Positions 1-6,561 are shown, counted from the stretch's first letter. The stretch is 8,352 bases of DNA from Lentisphaerota bacterium (GCA_012800625.1 JAAZIY010000003.1:1-8352); one strand, 5' to 3'. Made by a program: numbers and translations. Notes: generated from the sequence alone by a model not told the origin.

Positions 1-2621
1 CCGTCTTGATCGAAGGCCTGCACTTTGAGCCAGTAGCTCTGTGAGTAGTCAGCGGGAATAAACTCCACTCTGGCTCCTTCCTGCAAGCCGTCCTGGCGAC
101 GCAGCAGCAGCGTTTGGGCATTTTCGGCATAGATTGAGAGTTCCACGGTGGCCTCGGACTGAGCGCTCTCTGACACAGCTTTCACTACCAGGCATTTACC
201 TTCTTTCACGCTGAATTTGAACCAGTCAGCCTTGGCCAAACCGCCTATATTGGAATTCAGCGTCCCCGCTAAGTTTAGCAGCCCTGAGCTGCTTTCCGCA
301 TACATATTGCTTTCGCGGTATCCACTCTCTGCCAGTCTTTTCAGCTCATCCAGCTGGGCGCTGGCCAAGACCGGATCGCTAATGTAGCCAATGCGCCCCA
401 CGGGTTGAATATTAGCTTGCGCCCTGGTTTCAGCTTCCACCAGGCAATATACCAGGGTGGGATAGCCGATACGAGGGCCATGCTCCCAACCGCTACTGTT
501 GGCTCCAGGCAAGGCAAGTTGATTTTGCAACAGCAAGTTATCTGCCAGCTTGGCTGCCGCAGCAAGCTCACTAATAGAGTTTCTCTGCAAATAGCCCTGC
601 TCGGAGTTGTCCCTGAGCAGAGCCGGGCCGCTATCGTCGCGACGGCGGTTATCCACCACAACCAGATATGCATCAGAGAGAGATTGATTAAAGCCTGCGG
701 AAGCAAAGAGGGTCTGCTCCAAAGCCACACAGTAGGGGCACCAGAATATGCCGGTAAAGTAATAGATGAGCGGCCTGCCCTCAGCAGCGGCCTTGGCTTC
801 AGCCGCAGCCCTGTCCATGCTCCATTGCCCCAGTTGGGCACCGCTCCACTGTGGATTAGCCACACTGCCAATAGGCGGATTCTTGTCGAGCTGGTGCAGC
901 TTTAGGCTGTAGCTCAGCAAGCTATTGGCTGCGCCGCCGCTGTGCGAGAGGCGAATGAAGTACTCCCGCTCAGCATTGGCGGCAGCTGGCGTATCCAGGT
1001 AGACACCGCGCTCCAAAAGCTCCCAGCCCAGAGTTTCGCGACTCAGAATCGGCGGATCCAATGGTTTGCCGGAAGCACTGGCGTATAGCTCCAGCTTCAC
1101 CTTGGCGCTAGAGCTGTTGCTGGCCAAATTGCCAGCGGAGAGAAAGTAGCGCTGGCCGGCAAGCCCAGTAAAACGGTGCCATTTGCTGGCACTGCTGCCG
1201 CTAAGCGCATCATTGGGGGCGCTAAGCAGCCAGCCCAGCTCGTTTTCAGGTGGCTGTCCCTGGTCAGGTACGCGACCAAACTGATGCGCGTTTTCATAGC
1301 CACTGGGACCCACTGGCGGTGGAATAACGCTGCTCCAGGCCAGCTCGCCGGCAGGATAAGTGCGAGCTGGAAAGAAAGACTCAATTATGCTGATAAAAGT
1401 GGACGGAGCCCAATTGCGCTCGGCCTCTATCGGTATGTCGTTGACCGAGCCGACATTGGCATAGTTGAAACCGAAAACACGCCCGGCATAAGCACCGGAA
1501 CCTACCTGGATGATGTCCACCTGATCCGGATCTAGAGCGGTTTTAGCATCAGAGCTGAAGTCGGCGCCATCTCTGACCTTGAACATATAGATCAGCGGCA
1601 ACAGACTGTTCATAGTGGCAGCTTTTTTGTAATGTTTTGGGACTTCTGTTCTTAGCGCAGTATCGTTGCGCTGATGATAAAGCACTATGCGCCTGGAAGC
1701 GGCATATTCCCAAAATGCCGTAGTATTAAAAATCCGGTTGTCAAAATTATCACAATGGGCGCAGATAGAACTGCCTAAAATCACTAACAAGGGACGGTTA
1801 TTGGCATAGGCAAAGGCCTTGGCTTCGGAAATCCGGGTAAAAGGCCGCTCCGGCCAGTCGGCGGAAATTTCTGGTGGCGTCTCTGGCTCCTGGGGGTCTT
1901 CACCCTCGCCTGGCTCCTCGCCCTCGCCGGGTTCGCCAGGCTGCCCGGGGTCTTCCGGGTCCACAGGCGGGGTGACCGAACCGCCCGTCAGACTGCTCCA
2001 GGCCAAGAGATTGTCAGGATGGCGGTTGGCGGGAAAAAACGATTCAATAATACGAGTGAAAGTAGAGACCGACCAGTTGCGCTCTTCTTCCAGCCTGATA
2101 CCGTTGACGCTTCCCACGTTGGCATAGTTGAAGCCAAAAACTGTGTCGGCATGCGGACCAGAGGCCACCTTCAAGATATCCACCTGGTCTGGTGCCAGGG
2201 CTTTGCTCCCAGTGCTACTAAGGTTCGCCCCGTCTCTCACCTTGAACATATAGACCAACGGCAACAGACTGTTCATGCCGGCGTCTTTTTTATAATCTTT
2301 CTCGACCTGCACTCTTAGCGCAGTATCATTGCGCTGATGAAACAGAACAATGCGCTTGTCAGCGGCATATTGCCTAAAAGCAGGCTTGAAGAAAATCTTA
2401 TCGTCAAAGTTATTGCAATGGCTGCAGATAAGGCTGCCCAGCACCACCAGCAAAGGGCGCTCATGGGCATAGGCTAATGCCTTGGCCTCGGCAATATTGT
2501 CATAAATTCGGTCAAACTGCTGAGCATTTAGCTTATTAAAAAATAGCGGCAGAAGAAACAAGCAAGTAGCTGCAAGCAGGGCAAGCCGGCTTCCATGCGG
2601 GGTATGCGTATAATAAGGCAT
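1..2621 (-). CDS. Secreted triple-thioredoxin / PPC-domain mosaic protein (C-terminus beyond window)
   Basis: The frame is open from ATG at 2621 to the window edge: 873 codons plus 2 nt with no stop. Residues 1-33 form a signal peptide (hydrophobic LALLAATCLFLLPLFF, then LNAQ). In order: thioredoxin-like domain 1 (about 36-210, C66-S-H-C69, candidate cis-Pro 121); a Pro/Gly/Glu-rich acidic linker (219-251); thioredoxin-like domain 2 (about 261-431, C287-A-H-C290, Pro342), a close duplicate of domain 1; a PPC-like beta-sandwich (about 440-578, KWHRFTGLAGQRYFL); thioredoxin-like domain 3 (about 593-765, W627-C-P-Y-C631, GYPT with cis-Pro 721); a second PPC-like domain (about 780 onward, ADWFKFSVKEG). 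CxxC thioredoxin folds outside the cytoplasm usually oxidise, reduce or isomerise disulfides, and PPC domains are common in secreted bacterial proteins. Substrate and redox direction cannot be read from sequence. The foldase gene 79 nt upstream suggests an operon. Confidence 0.9.
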   Translation of the reverse strand, partial: MPYYTHTPHGSRLALLAATCLFLLPLFFNKLNAQQFDRIYDNIAEAKALAYAHERPLLVVLGSLICSHCNNFDDKIFFKPAFRQYAADKRIVLFHQRNDTALRVQVEKDYKKDAGMNSLLPLVYMFKVRDGANLSSTGSKALAPDQVDILKVASGPHADTVFGFNYANVGSVNGIRLEEERNWSVSTFTRIIESFFPANRHPDNLLAWSSLTGGSVTPPVDPEDPGQPGEPGEGEEPGEGEDPQEPETPPEISADWPERPFTRISEAKAFAYANNRPLLVILGSSICAHCDNFDNRIFNTTAFWEYAASRRIVLYHQRNDTALRTEVPKHYKKAATMNSLLPLIYMFKVRDGADFSSDAKTALDPDQVDIIQVGSGAYAGRVFGFNYANVGSVNDIPIEAERNWAPSTFISIIESFFPARTYPAGELAWSSVIPPPVGPSGYENAHQFGRVPDQGQPPENELGWLLSAPNDALSGSSASKWHRFTGLAGQRYFLSAGNLASNSSSAKVKLELYASASGKPLDPPILSRETLGWELLERGVYLDTPAAANAEREYFIRLSHSGGAANSLLSYSLKLHQLDKNPPIGSVANPQWSGAQLGQWSMDRAAAEAKAAAEGRPLIYYFTGIFWCPYCVALEQTLFASAGFNQSLSDAYLVVVDNRRRDDSGPALLRDNSEQGYLQRNSISELAAAAKLADNLLLQNQLALPGANSSGWEHGPRIGYPTLVYCLVEAETRAQANIQPVGRIGYISDPVLASAQLDELKRLAESGYRESNMYAESSSGLLNLAGTLNSNIGGLAKADWFKFSVKEGKCLVVKAVSESAQSEATVELSIYAENAQTLLLRRQDGLQEGARVEFIPADYSQSYWLKVQAFDQD
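1329..2516 (-). repeat. Tandem in-gene duplication of a 221-codon thioredoxin module
   Basis: Two coding modules (about 1992-2516 and 1329-1841) align with a constant 663-nt offset, equal to 221 codons. The DNA is nearly identical in patches, for example 2314-2340 against 1651-1677 (one difference) and 2239-2276 against 1576-1613. Shared protein strings include HQRNDTALR, MNSLLPL, YMFKVRDGA and FGFNYANVGSVN. The modules are separated by DNA coding for a GEGEEPGEGED-type linker (1869-1967). The third thioredoxin domain of the gene is much more distant and is not part of this duplication. Confidence 0.9.
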
Positions 2622-2627
2622 ATATAA

Positions 2628-2631
2628 CTCC
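2628..2631 (-). promoter_or_regulatory. Ribosome binding site of the triple-thioredoxin gene
   Basis: On the minus strand GGAG lies 6 nt before the ATG at 2621. This supports that start, which also gives a good signal peptide. Confidence 0.7.
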
Positions 2632-2700
2632 AAATGAAAAACCACAATAAAAGCTTAATGTCTTTGGCAAAAAAACGGATTGCAGGCTCATCAAGCGCGG

Positions 2701-3783
2701 CTACTCTTCTTGCTGAGGCGCTTCAAGCTGCTTGAACAGGCCTTCAGGAAAGAATGGACTTTTAACCGCGTATTTGCTCTGCAGCTTCTGCCCGAGAAAC
2801 TCCATAGTCTTTTTCTGCTTTTCAAGCAAAAGACGCTGGCGCAGCTCGGCTAGATCCAATTCTTCCTTGACCTCAAATTTCTTGAACAGCCATTGCGCCA
2901 CGATTAGGCGCTGCGGCTCGCCCGGCTTTTCAGCAGGCAGCTTCTCCAAAACCCGCATCACTCTGAAGGCGGTGTCGGTTTCCAGTAAATCGCTGGTCTC
3001 TCCAGGTTGCCAGGGGAATGACTCAATTTGATTGACTTCAGCAAGGTCCCCGGGTAGAAACTTATAGTCTAGCTTGCCGCCCAATCGGGCCTCGCTACCC
3101 TCGGAATGTTCCCTGGCAATGGCGGCAAAACCGGCGTCAGTGTGCGAGCGCGGGTCTTGCAGCAACTCGGCCAGAGCTTTGCGCCTGGCCTCATTTTGTT
3201 TGCGAAAAGAGTTCTGTAAAGACTTTTCCATGGCTATGACCGGCCTCAACTCAGCGTCGCTAATACTGATCTCTTTGAGCATCTCGTCCCCGAGTTTAAC
3301 CACTTTTTGAGCGTCTTCATAGTTGAGTTTGAGTAAACTGCTCTGTGTTTCGGAAAACTGCTTAATAAATTCTTCCTTACTCAGCCCCTCTGTGTTGCCC
3401 TGCAAGCCGGCGGCCAGGTTCTCCTCTTGGATTTTCTTTTCTTCCTCGCTGAGTTCAATGCCCAGGCTGCGCGCCTCCTGCAAGTATAGGCCGCGCAGAG
3501 CTATACGCTGCAGAGTCTGCTGCAGTTGCTTGACCGCCTCCCTCGGGTTGTCGGACTGCCCCTGCCCCATAATGCGCTGTGCTAAAGGCTGAAACTCTCG
3601 CCAGCTTAGGCGCATGTCGCCCACTTCCAGCACAGTGTCGGCCGGCTTCAAATAGGCCATAAGCAAAGCAGGGCTGGGCGTACCCGAAGCAGCAGCGCCG
3701 GGCTGCTTCAAGGGCTGCGCCTGTAGCAGTGCGGCAAACAGAGAGAAATACAGCAATATATAGGAAAATGAAAACTGCTTCAT
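2701..3783 (-). CDS. Secreted parvulin-type (SurA/PrsA-like) peptidyl-prolyl isomerase / foldase
   Basis: This 360-residue protein has a signal peptide (hydrophobic 5-20, likely cut after LLQA at 22). A SurA-like helical chaperone region follows (about 50-180: LEVGDMRLSWREF, then charged helices). A parvulin-like domain covers about 195-282, with the family pattern FAAIAREHSEGS (219-230), LGGKLDYKFLPGDL (234-247), a PGETSDLLET turn (260-269) and AFRVMRVLEK (272-281). A charged C-terminal helix (about 305-335) may complete the chaperone part. The histidines usual in active parvulins (in the first strand, and in the final GYHII-type strand, here AFRVM) are not seen, so it may hold clients rather than isomerise proline. 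It probably acts in the periplasm. The start has only a weak TTAGG upstream, but the signal peptide supports it. The triple-thioredoxin gene follows after 79 nt with no terminator seen between. Confidence 0.85.
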   Translation of the reverse strand: MKQFSFSYILLYFSLFAALLQAQPLKQPGAAASGTPSPALLMAYLKPADTVLEVGDMRLSWREFQPLAQRIMGQGQSDNPREAVKQLQQTLQRIALRGLYLQEARSLGIELSEEEKKIQEENLAAGLQGNTEGLSKEEFIKQFSETQSSLLKLNYEDAQKVVKLGDEMLKEISISDAELRPVIAMEKSLQNSFRKQNEARRKALAELLQDPRSHTDAGFAAIAREHSEGSEARLGGKLDYKFLPGDLAEVNQIESFPWQPGETSDLLETDTAFRVMRVLEKLPAEKPGEPQRLIVAQWLFKKFEVKEELDLAELRQRLLLEKQKKTMEFLGQKLQSKYAVKSPFFPEGLFKQLEAPQQEE

Positions 3784-3810
3784 GAATCAAACCTAACAAA
3801 ATCTGTTAAA

Positions 3811-3833
3811 CTAAACCCCGTCTAAAAAGATGG
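3811..3833 (+). repeat. Dispersed intergenic motif, copy 1 (CCCCGTCTAAAAAGAT core)
   Basis: The core CCCCGTC(T/C)AAAAAGAT recurs at 7108-7131 on the opposite strand (19 of 21 bases identical over the longer match) and more weakly at 6785-6808. This copy lies 28 nt before the foldase start codon, on the opposite strand to that gene. Confidence 0.6.
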
Positions 3834-3910
3834 CCTGGCAGGATTCTGGACACTAAGACACACGAAAACACACAAGTGAACAAAATGCGACGATGCGACC
3901 GATGTGAATG

Positions 3911-4183
3911 ACAACCAAAACAAGATAAAACAAACTAGAAATTAAAGCCAACTACAGGAAAGCAAGCCTAGACAGGTACGCAATCCACAGCATTATTTGT
4001 GTTAAAGGTGCTGAGGTCGGAGCACCGGCTTCTAGCCGGCATACAACCAACCAAGAAAACACAAACTAGAAACTTAAACCAACCACAAGCAAGCCCCCTA
4101 GGTGCATTCGTGACCTACAGCGATATTTGTGCTTTGAAAGCGGATGCGGCGGCAAGCCGGCTGGAAGCCGGCGCTCCGACCTC
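3911..4183. repeat. Degenerate tandem duplication (period about 130 nt) with flipped GC-rich hairpins
   Basis: Copy A (3911-4007) and copy B (4043-4140) share an ordered series of blocks: ACAACCAA, ACAAACTAGAAA (3930-3941 and 4061-4072), GCAAGCC, CTAG, and ACAGC...ATTTGTG ending in AAAG. Each copy is followed by a hairpin: CCGGCT-TCT-AGCCGG (4025-4039) and GCCGGCT-GGA-AGCCGGC (4156-4172). The hairpin flanks are inverted: GAGGTCGGAGC at 4013-4023 is the exact reverse complement of 4173-4183. The AT-rich parts are therefore direct repeats, while the GC-rich parts face each other. Confidence 0.75.
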
Positions 4184-4207
4184 GTACCCGTCTCATGTAT
4201 TCTGCCC

Positions 4208-4252
4208 AAAAATGCGTTTTTCATGCAATTTCATCGAGTTTTTCTGCTTTGT
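4208..4252 (-). repeat. 45-nt dispersed repeat, copy 1
   Basis: Read on the minus strand, this segment matches 6892-6936 on the plus strand at 38 of 45 positions. The shared core is GCATGAAAAACGCA. Both copies are intergenic. Confidence 0.7.
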
Positions 4253-4302
4253 CCGGTTCCCTTTTCCCAACAAACCAAAACAGGCAGGCACCGCAAAAGC
4301 CC

Positions 4303-4373
4303 TTAGTGTGCCTTTGTGTCTCTTCGTGCCTCTTAGTGTCCTCCCCCTTCATGTGCCTTTGTGTGCATTCATC
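4303..4373 (-). repeat. CACAAAGG-type low-complexity repeat tract
   Basis: Read on the minus strand it is a run of irregular 8-11 nt units close to CACAAAGG, CACTAAGAGG and CACGAAGAG. A shorter tract of the same type (CACTAAGACACACGAA) lies at 3851-3882 in the opposite orientation, so the two tracts flank the tandem duplication as inverted arms. A weaker example (CCACAAAAAGCACAAAAA) is at 6811-6828. Confidence 0.6.
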
Positions 4374-4397
4374 TAAAAAGCGCATTTTGGGGCTCCT

Positions 4398-5270
4398 TTA
4401 CTCTTGGAAGTCCTCTAATGCGCCATTGGTTGCCAGCCAGTCCTCAGCCTCCTGACGATTGCTGATCTTCGCTCCAAAGGTGACAAACTCCAGGTACTCC
4501 AGTGCGGCGGCATGTAATTCCTCGTTGCCGGACTCCAGCATATTCAGCAATACCGGTACGCTGTCGGAGCTAGGGAAGGTTGACAGCAATATCAGCAGCT
4601 CATCACGGTCTTCCGGTGTAGGCGCTTCGCTGATGGCCTCCTCCCAAAGCTTGGCGTCGAACTTTTGGTCTGCAAAGATGTCTGAAAAGGATGGTTCATC
4701 TTCCAGGTCATCGACATCAAAAAGGTCTTCAGATGCCTCTTTATCAGCGGGCTGGATTTCGTTGCCCTGCTTGCCGCCTGAGACTGTACTGGCAGCTCCT
4801 GCCGGTCTTAGTCCGCCGCTGTACATGCTTTCGGCCAGCAAATGAGCCAAAGCATCGCCGGCCTGCTCGGCCACCAGAGGCAAAGAGTTTTTGCGCAACT
4901 GTATCAAGGCTTTAATCGCTTCCCTGCCCCCTAACCAGCGCAATGCATGCACGGCTGCCAACTGCTGATCCTGCGAGCTGGCACGGGTCATACTCAAGGC
5001 CTTCTCCAGGCTTTCTTGCTGCCTGTCTCCGTCATCTAACAAATCCTGCAATTCGTCCAAATCAGCCTGTTCAGCCTTGGACAAAGCTAGGCTTGCCGCA
5101 GTTGGGAAATTACCTGTCTGCTCGTTACGAGCGTGCTCTGTGGATCTAGCAGTCGGGTCCAGCCGCTCTGCCTCAGGTGCCTTTTCAGTCCCTGGCCTTC
5201 TAAGAAAAACCGTCAAGCACAAAAACGCAAGGAATAATATAGCCAGCAGGATTTTAATTCTTATATGCAT
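4398..5270 (-). CDS. Membrane-anchored HEAT-like repeat protein
   Basis: This 290-residue protein begins with one strong hydrophobic segment (residues 6-23) after a short MHIRIK, then RRPG. That suggests an uncleaved signal anchor with the rest outside the cytoplasm. The Cys at 18 is preceded by AFL, a poor lipobox, so a lipoprotein is unlikely. The mature part has two blocks of HEAT-like helical pairs: about 84-146 (AAVHALRWLGGREAIKALIQL) and about 208-283 (VPVLLNMLESGNEELHAAALEYL). A low-complexity, strongly acidic stretch (about 176-206) separates them. HEAT-like repeats usually bind other proteins; no catalytic motif is visible. I cannot name a partner. No strong Shine-Dalgarno sequence precedes the ATG, and the start was chosen because it precedes the hydrophobic anchor. 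Upstream is the terminator of the 5523-6461 gene, so this gene probably has its own promoter. Confidence 0.85.
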   Translation of the reverse strand: MHIRIKILLAILFLAFLCLTVFLRRPGTEKAPEAERLDPTARSTEHARNEQTGNFPTAASLALSKAEQADLDELQDLLDDGDRQQESLEKALSMTRASSQDQQLAAVHALRWLGGREAIKALIQLRKNSLPLVAEQAGDALAHLLAESMYSGGLRPAGAASTVSGGKQGNEIQPADKEASEDLFDVDDLEDEPSFSDIFADQKFDAKLWEEAISEAPTPEDRDELLILLSTFPSSDSVPVLLNMLESGNEELHAAALEYLEFVTFGAKISNRQEAEDWLATNGALEDFQE

Positions 5271-5416
5271 AAAACTAACGGATGCTCGGAAATGATTGGT
5301 CTAAAACAATGTGAAAAGCGAGCAGTTTATCGCTGCGTGATTACAGTTAGACCGCTCAAACACGCTTAAGTTGCATGAAGACTCAAACAATGAAATTAAT
5401 GAATAATGTTGAGCAT

Positions 5417-5453
5417 AAAAAAAGGGAGAGACCAAAAACTGGTCTCTCCCCTT
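5417..5453 (-). terminator. Rho-independent terminator of the secreted six-Cys protein gene
   Basis: An 11-bp perfect stem (5424-5434 GGGAGAGACCA with 5440-5450) closes a 5-nt loop. On the minus strand it is followed by a run of seven T (5423-5417). It lies about 70 nt past the stop codon of the 5523-6461 gene and in the right orientation for it. It separates that gene from the HEAT-repeat gene. Confidence 0.93.
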
Positions 5454-5522
5454 AAGTGCTAGGCTATGAGCAGACAAGCCGGAAACTCATCGGGTTTGCC
5501 TGCCCGCAAGCTTGACGCTAAC

Positions 5523-6461
5523 TTACTGTGCCTCGATCTCGAACTCGAACTCGATGATATCGGCAGCACTGGCTTTGAGCTTCTTCAGGATGGCGTCTTC
5601 TTTGGCGTCATCGTTAACATCGCTCAGGGCCTTGTTGTACTTCAGAGACCAGGTACCAGCGATGGGGGCATACTTAACCATCCGCTCTTCGTCAGGAGAG
5701 CAGAGATCCCACATCGGGGTGTTTCCGCAAAGGCCTTCGTAGCCGGCCCAGCCAATGGTGGAACCGGAGACGTTGTTGATGACCTGGCAGCTGTAGGAGC
5801 TACCCGGATCAGCGTCACAGAAGCCCAGGCTGGGAGCTTCGCTGTGGCTGACGACTTTGACTGTGCCGAAGCCGGCGTTGTCAACATAGCCGCCCAGGTA
5901 GTTGTCCAGTCCCAGGAAGCCGTACCAGACTTGCTCACCGGGAGCCTGCTTGATGAGCAGTCCACTGTCGATGAAGGTGTTGGGGTCAACTTCGCCGGCG
6001 CCGGGGAAGCCGAAGCTCAGTCCCATCCAAGCACTCTTGAGTTGCTTGATGTCAGAGGGATTGCCGTTTTCAGGATAACCGACAATATAGGCGTTTTTGC
6101 CGAAAATCGCCGCCTCAGCCCAAACTTCGGTCTTCAGCACGAAGGGGAGGTTAGCTTTCTTGGAAAGCTTGTCGCCTTTACGAGTGAAATAGCCAACACC
6201 GTTGAAATCTTCAACTGAAGACTCCAGATCGCCTTCGCACTCTGTGCAAATCGGCAGGACAACAAAGCCGTCGATGGTGTCTTTCTTGACGCCGTAGCTC
6301 TCGGTGACGGCCTTCTGCTTGCCGTGTTCGCCTTGTATCGTGCGCACCTTGTAGACAGGATCGATGCGCTTGAAGCTGGCTTTGTAGTTGTAAACTACGC
6401 TGGATGCCATGGCGCTAATGCCAAAGGCACAAATTAAAAACGCTGCTAGAAATTTTTTCAT
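5523..6461 (-). CDS. Secreted protein of unknown function with six cysteines in the mature region
   Basis: I do not recognise the family of this 312-residue protein. It has a textbook signal peptide (MKKFLAAFLICAFGISAMA, cut near residues 19-20). The mature part begins SVVYNYKASFKRIDPVYKV and looks beta-rich and Gly/aromatic-rich (YGFLGLDNYLGGY, residues 180-192). It contains a C72-T-E-C75 motif and four more cysteines at 215, 225, 245 and 254, an even number compatible with disulfides. The C-terminus is a charged EFEFEIE strand. Its strong ribosome binding site, own terminator and single-gene transcript layout suggest an abundant exported or surface protein. It could be a client of the thioredoxin-like proteins encoded nearby, but nothing in the sequence shows this directly. 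Confidence 0.88.
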   Translation of the reverse strand: MKKFLAAFLICAFGISAMASSVVYNYKASFKRIDPVYKVRTIQGEHGKQKAVTESYGVKKDTIDGFVVLPICTECEGDLESSVEDFNGVGYFTRKGDKLSKKANLPFVLKTEVWAEAAIFGKNAYIVGYPENGNPSDIKQLKSAWMGLSFGFPGAGEVDPNTFIDSGLLIKQAPGEQVWYGFLGLDNYLGGYVDNAGFGTVKVVSHSEAPSLGFCDADPGSSYSCQVINNVSGSTIGWAGYEGLCGNTPMWDLCSPDEERMVKYAPIAGTWSLKYNKALSDVNDDAKEDAILKKLKASAADIIEFEFEIEAQ

Positions 6462-6467
6462 TGTAAT

Positions 6468-6474
6468 TCCTTCT
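6468..6474 (-). promoter_or_regulatory. Strong ribosome binding site of the six-Cys secreted protein gene
   Basis: AGAAGGA on the minus strand, 6 nt before the ATG at 6461. It is the clearest Shine-Dalgarno sequence in the window and fits a well-translated gene. Confidence 0.8.
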
Positions 6475-6547
6475 ACTTATTTCTTAACTGATCTCTCTTA
6501 CCACCCCGGCCATCAAATGATGACCCCTAAACAAAAAACAAAAGTCC

Positions 6548-6561
6548 CAAAATTAATTTTG
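6548..6561. promoter_or_regulatory. 14-bp perfect palindrome upstream of the six-Cys gene (possible operator)
   Basis: CAAAATTAATTTTG is a perfect palindrome 87 nt upstream of the start codon at 6461. Its position and symmetry would suit a dimeric regulator, but AT-rich palindromes also arise by chance. Just upstream on the minus strand lies a purine block AAAGGAGGAGAGG (6571-6583) that resembles a Shine-Dalgarno sequence with no start codon behind it. Confidence 0.3.

Larger units (their letters stand above)
3784..4397. other. Non-coding repeat-rich intergenic region
   Basis: This 614-nt stretch lies between the HEAT-repeat gene and the foldase gene. It holds a dispersed motif next to the foldase start (3811-3833), CACA-rich tracts (3851-3882 and 4303-4373), a degenerate tandem duplication with GC-rich hairpins (3911-4183) and one copy of a 45-nt dispersed repeat (4208-4252). 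Plus-strand frames across it have the composition of these repeats and show no recognisable protein. I saw no convincing terminator for the HEAT-repeat gene. Confidence 0.75.

Noticed and set aside
405..905. Open frames on both strands inside 1-2621 (plus 405-905, minus 341-871, plus 1176-1535, plus 1819-2127)
   Set aside because: They overlap the 873-codon continuous minus-strand frame, which has a signal peptide, CxxC domains and a ribosome binding site; these frames have none of these.
3999..4455. Plus-strand frames of 125 and 103 codons
   Set aside because: They cross the hairpins and the GTGCCTTTGTGT-type low-complexity tract and run into the HEAT-repeat gene; no ribosome binding site or protein feature.
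5210..5225. Lipoprotein lipobox in the HEAT-repeat protein (Cys18)
   Set aside because: The residues before the Cys are A-F-L, and Leu at -1 does not fit the small residue needed by signal peptidase II.
5271..5416. Promoter elements upstream of the HEAT-repeat gene
   Set aside because: Several TTGxxx and TAxxxT hexamers exist on the minus strand, but none are paired with good spacing, so I could not choose one.
5466..6218. 250-codon plus-strand frame opposite the six-Cys gene
   Set aside because: It is antisense to a gene with a signal peptide, strong ribosome binding site and terminator, and its product has no recognisable feature at its start.
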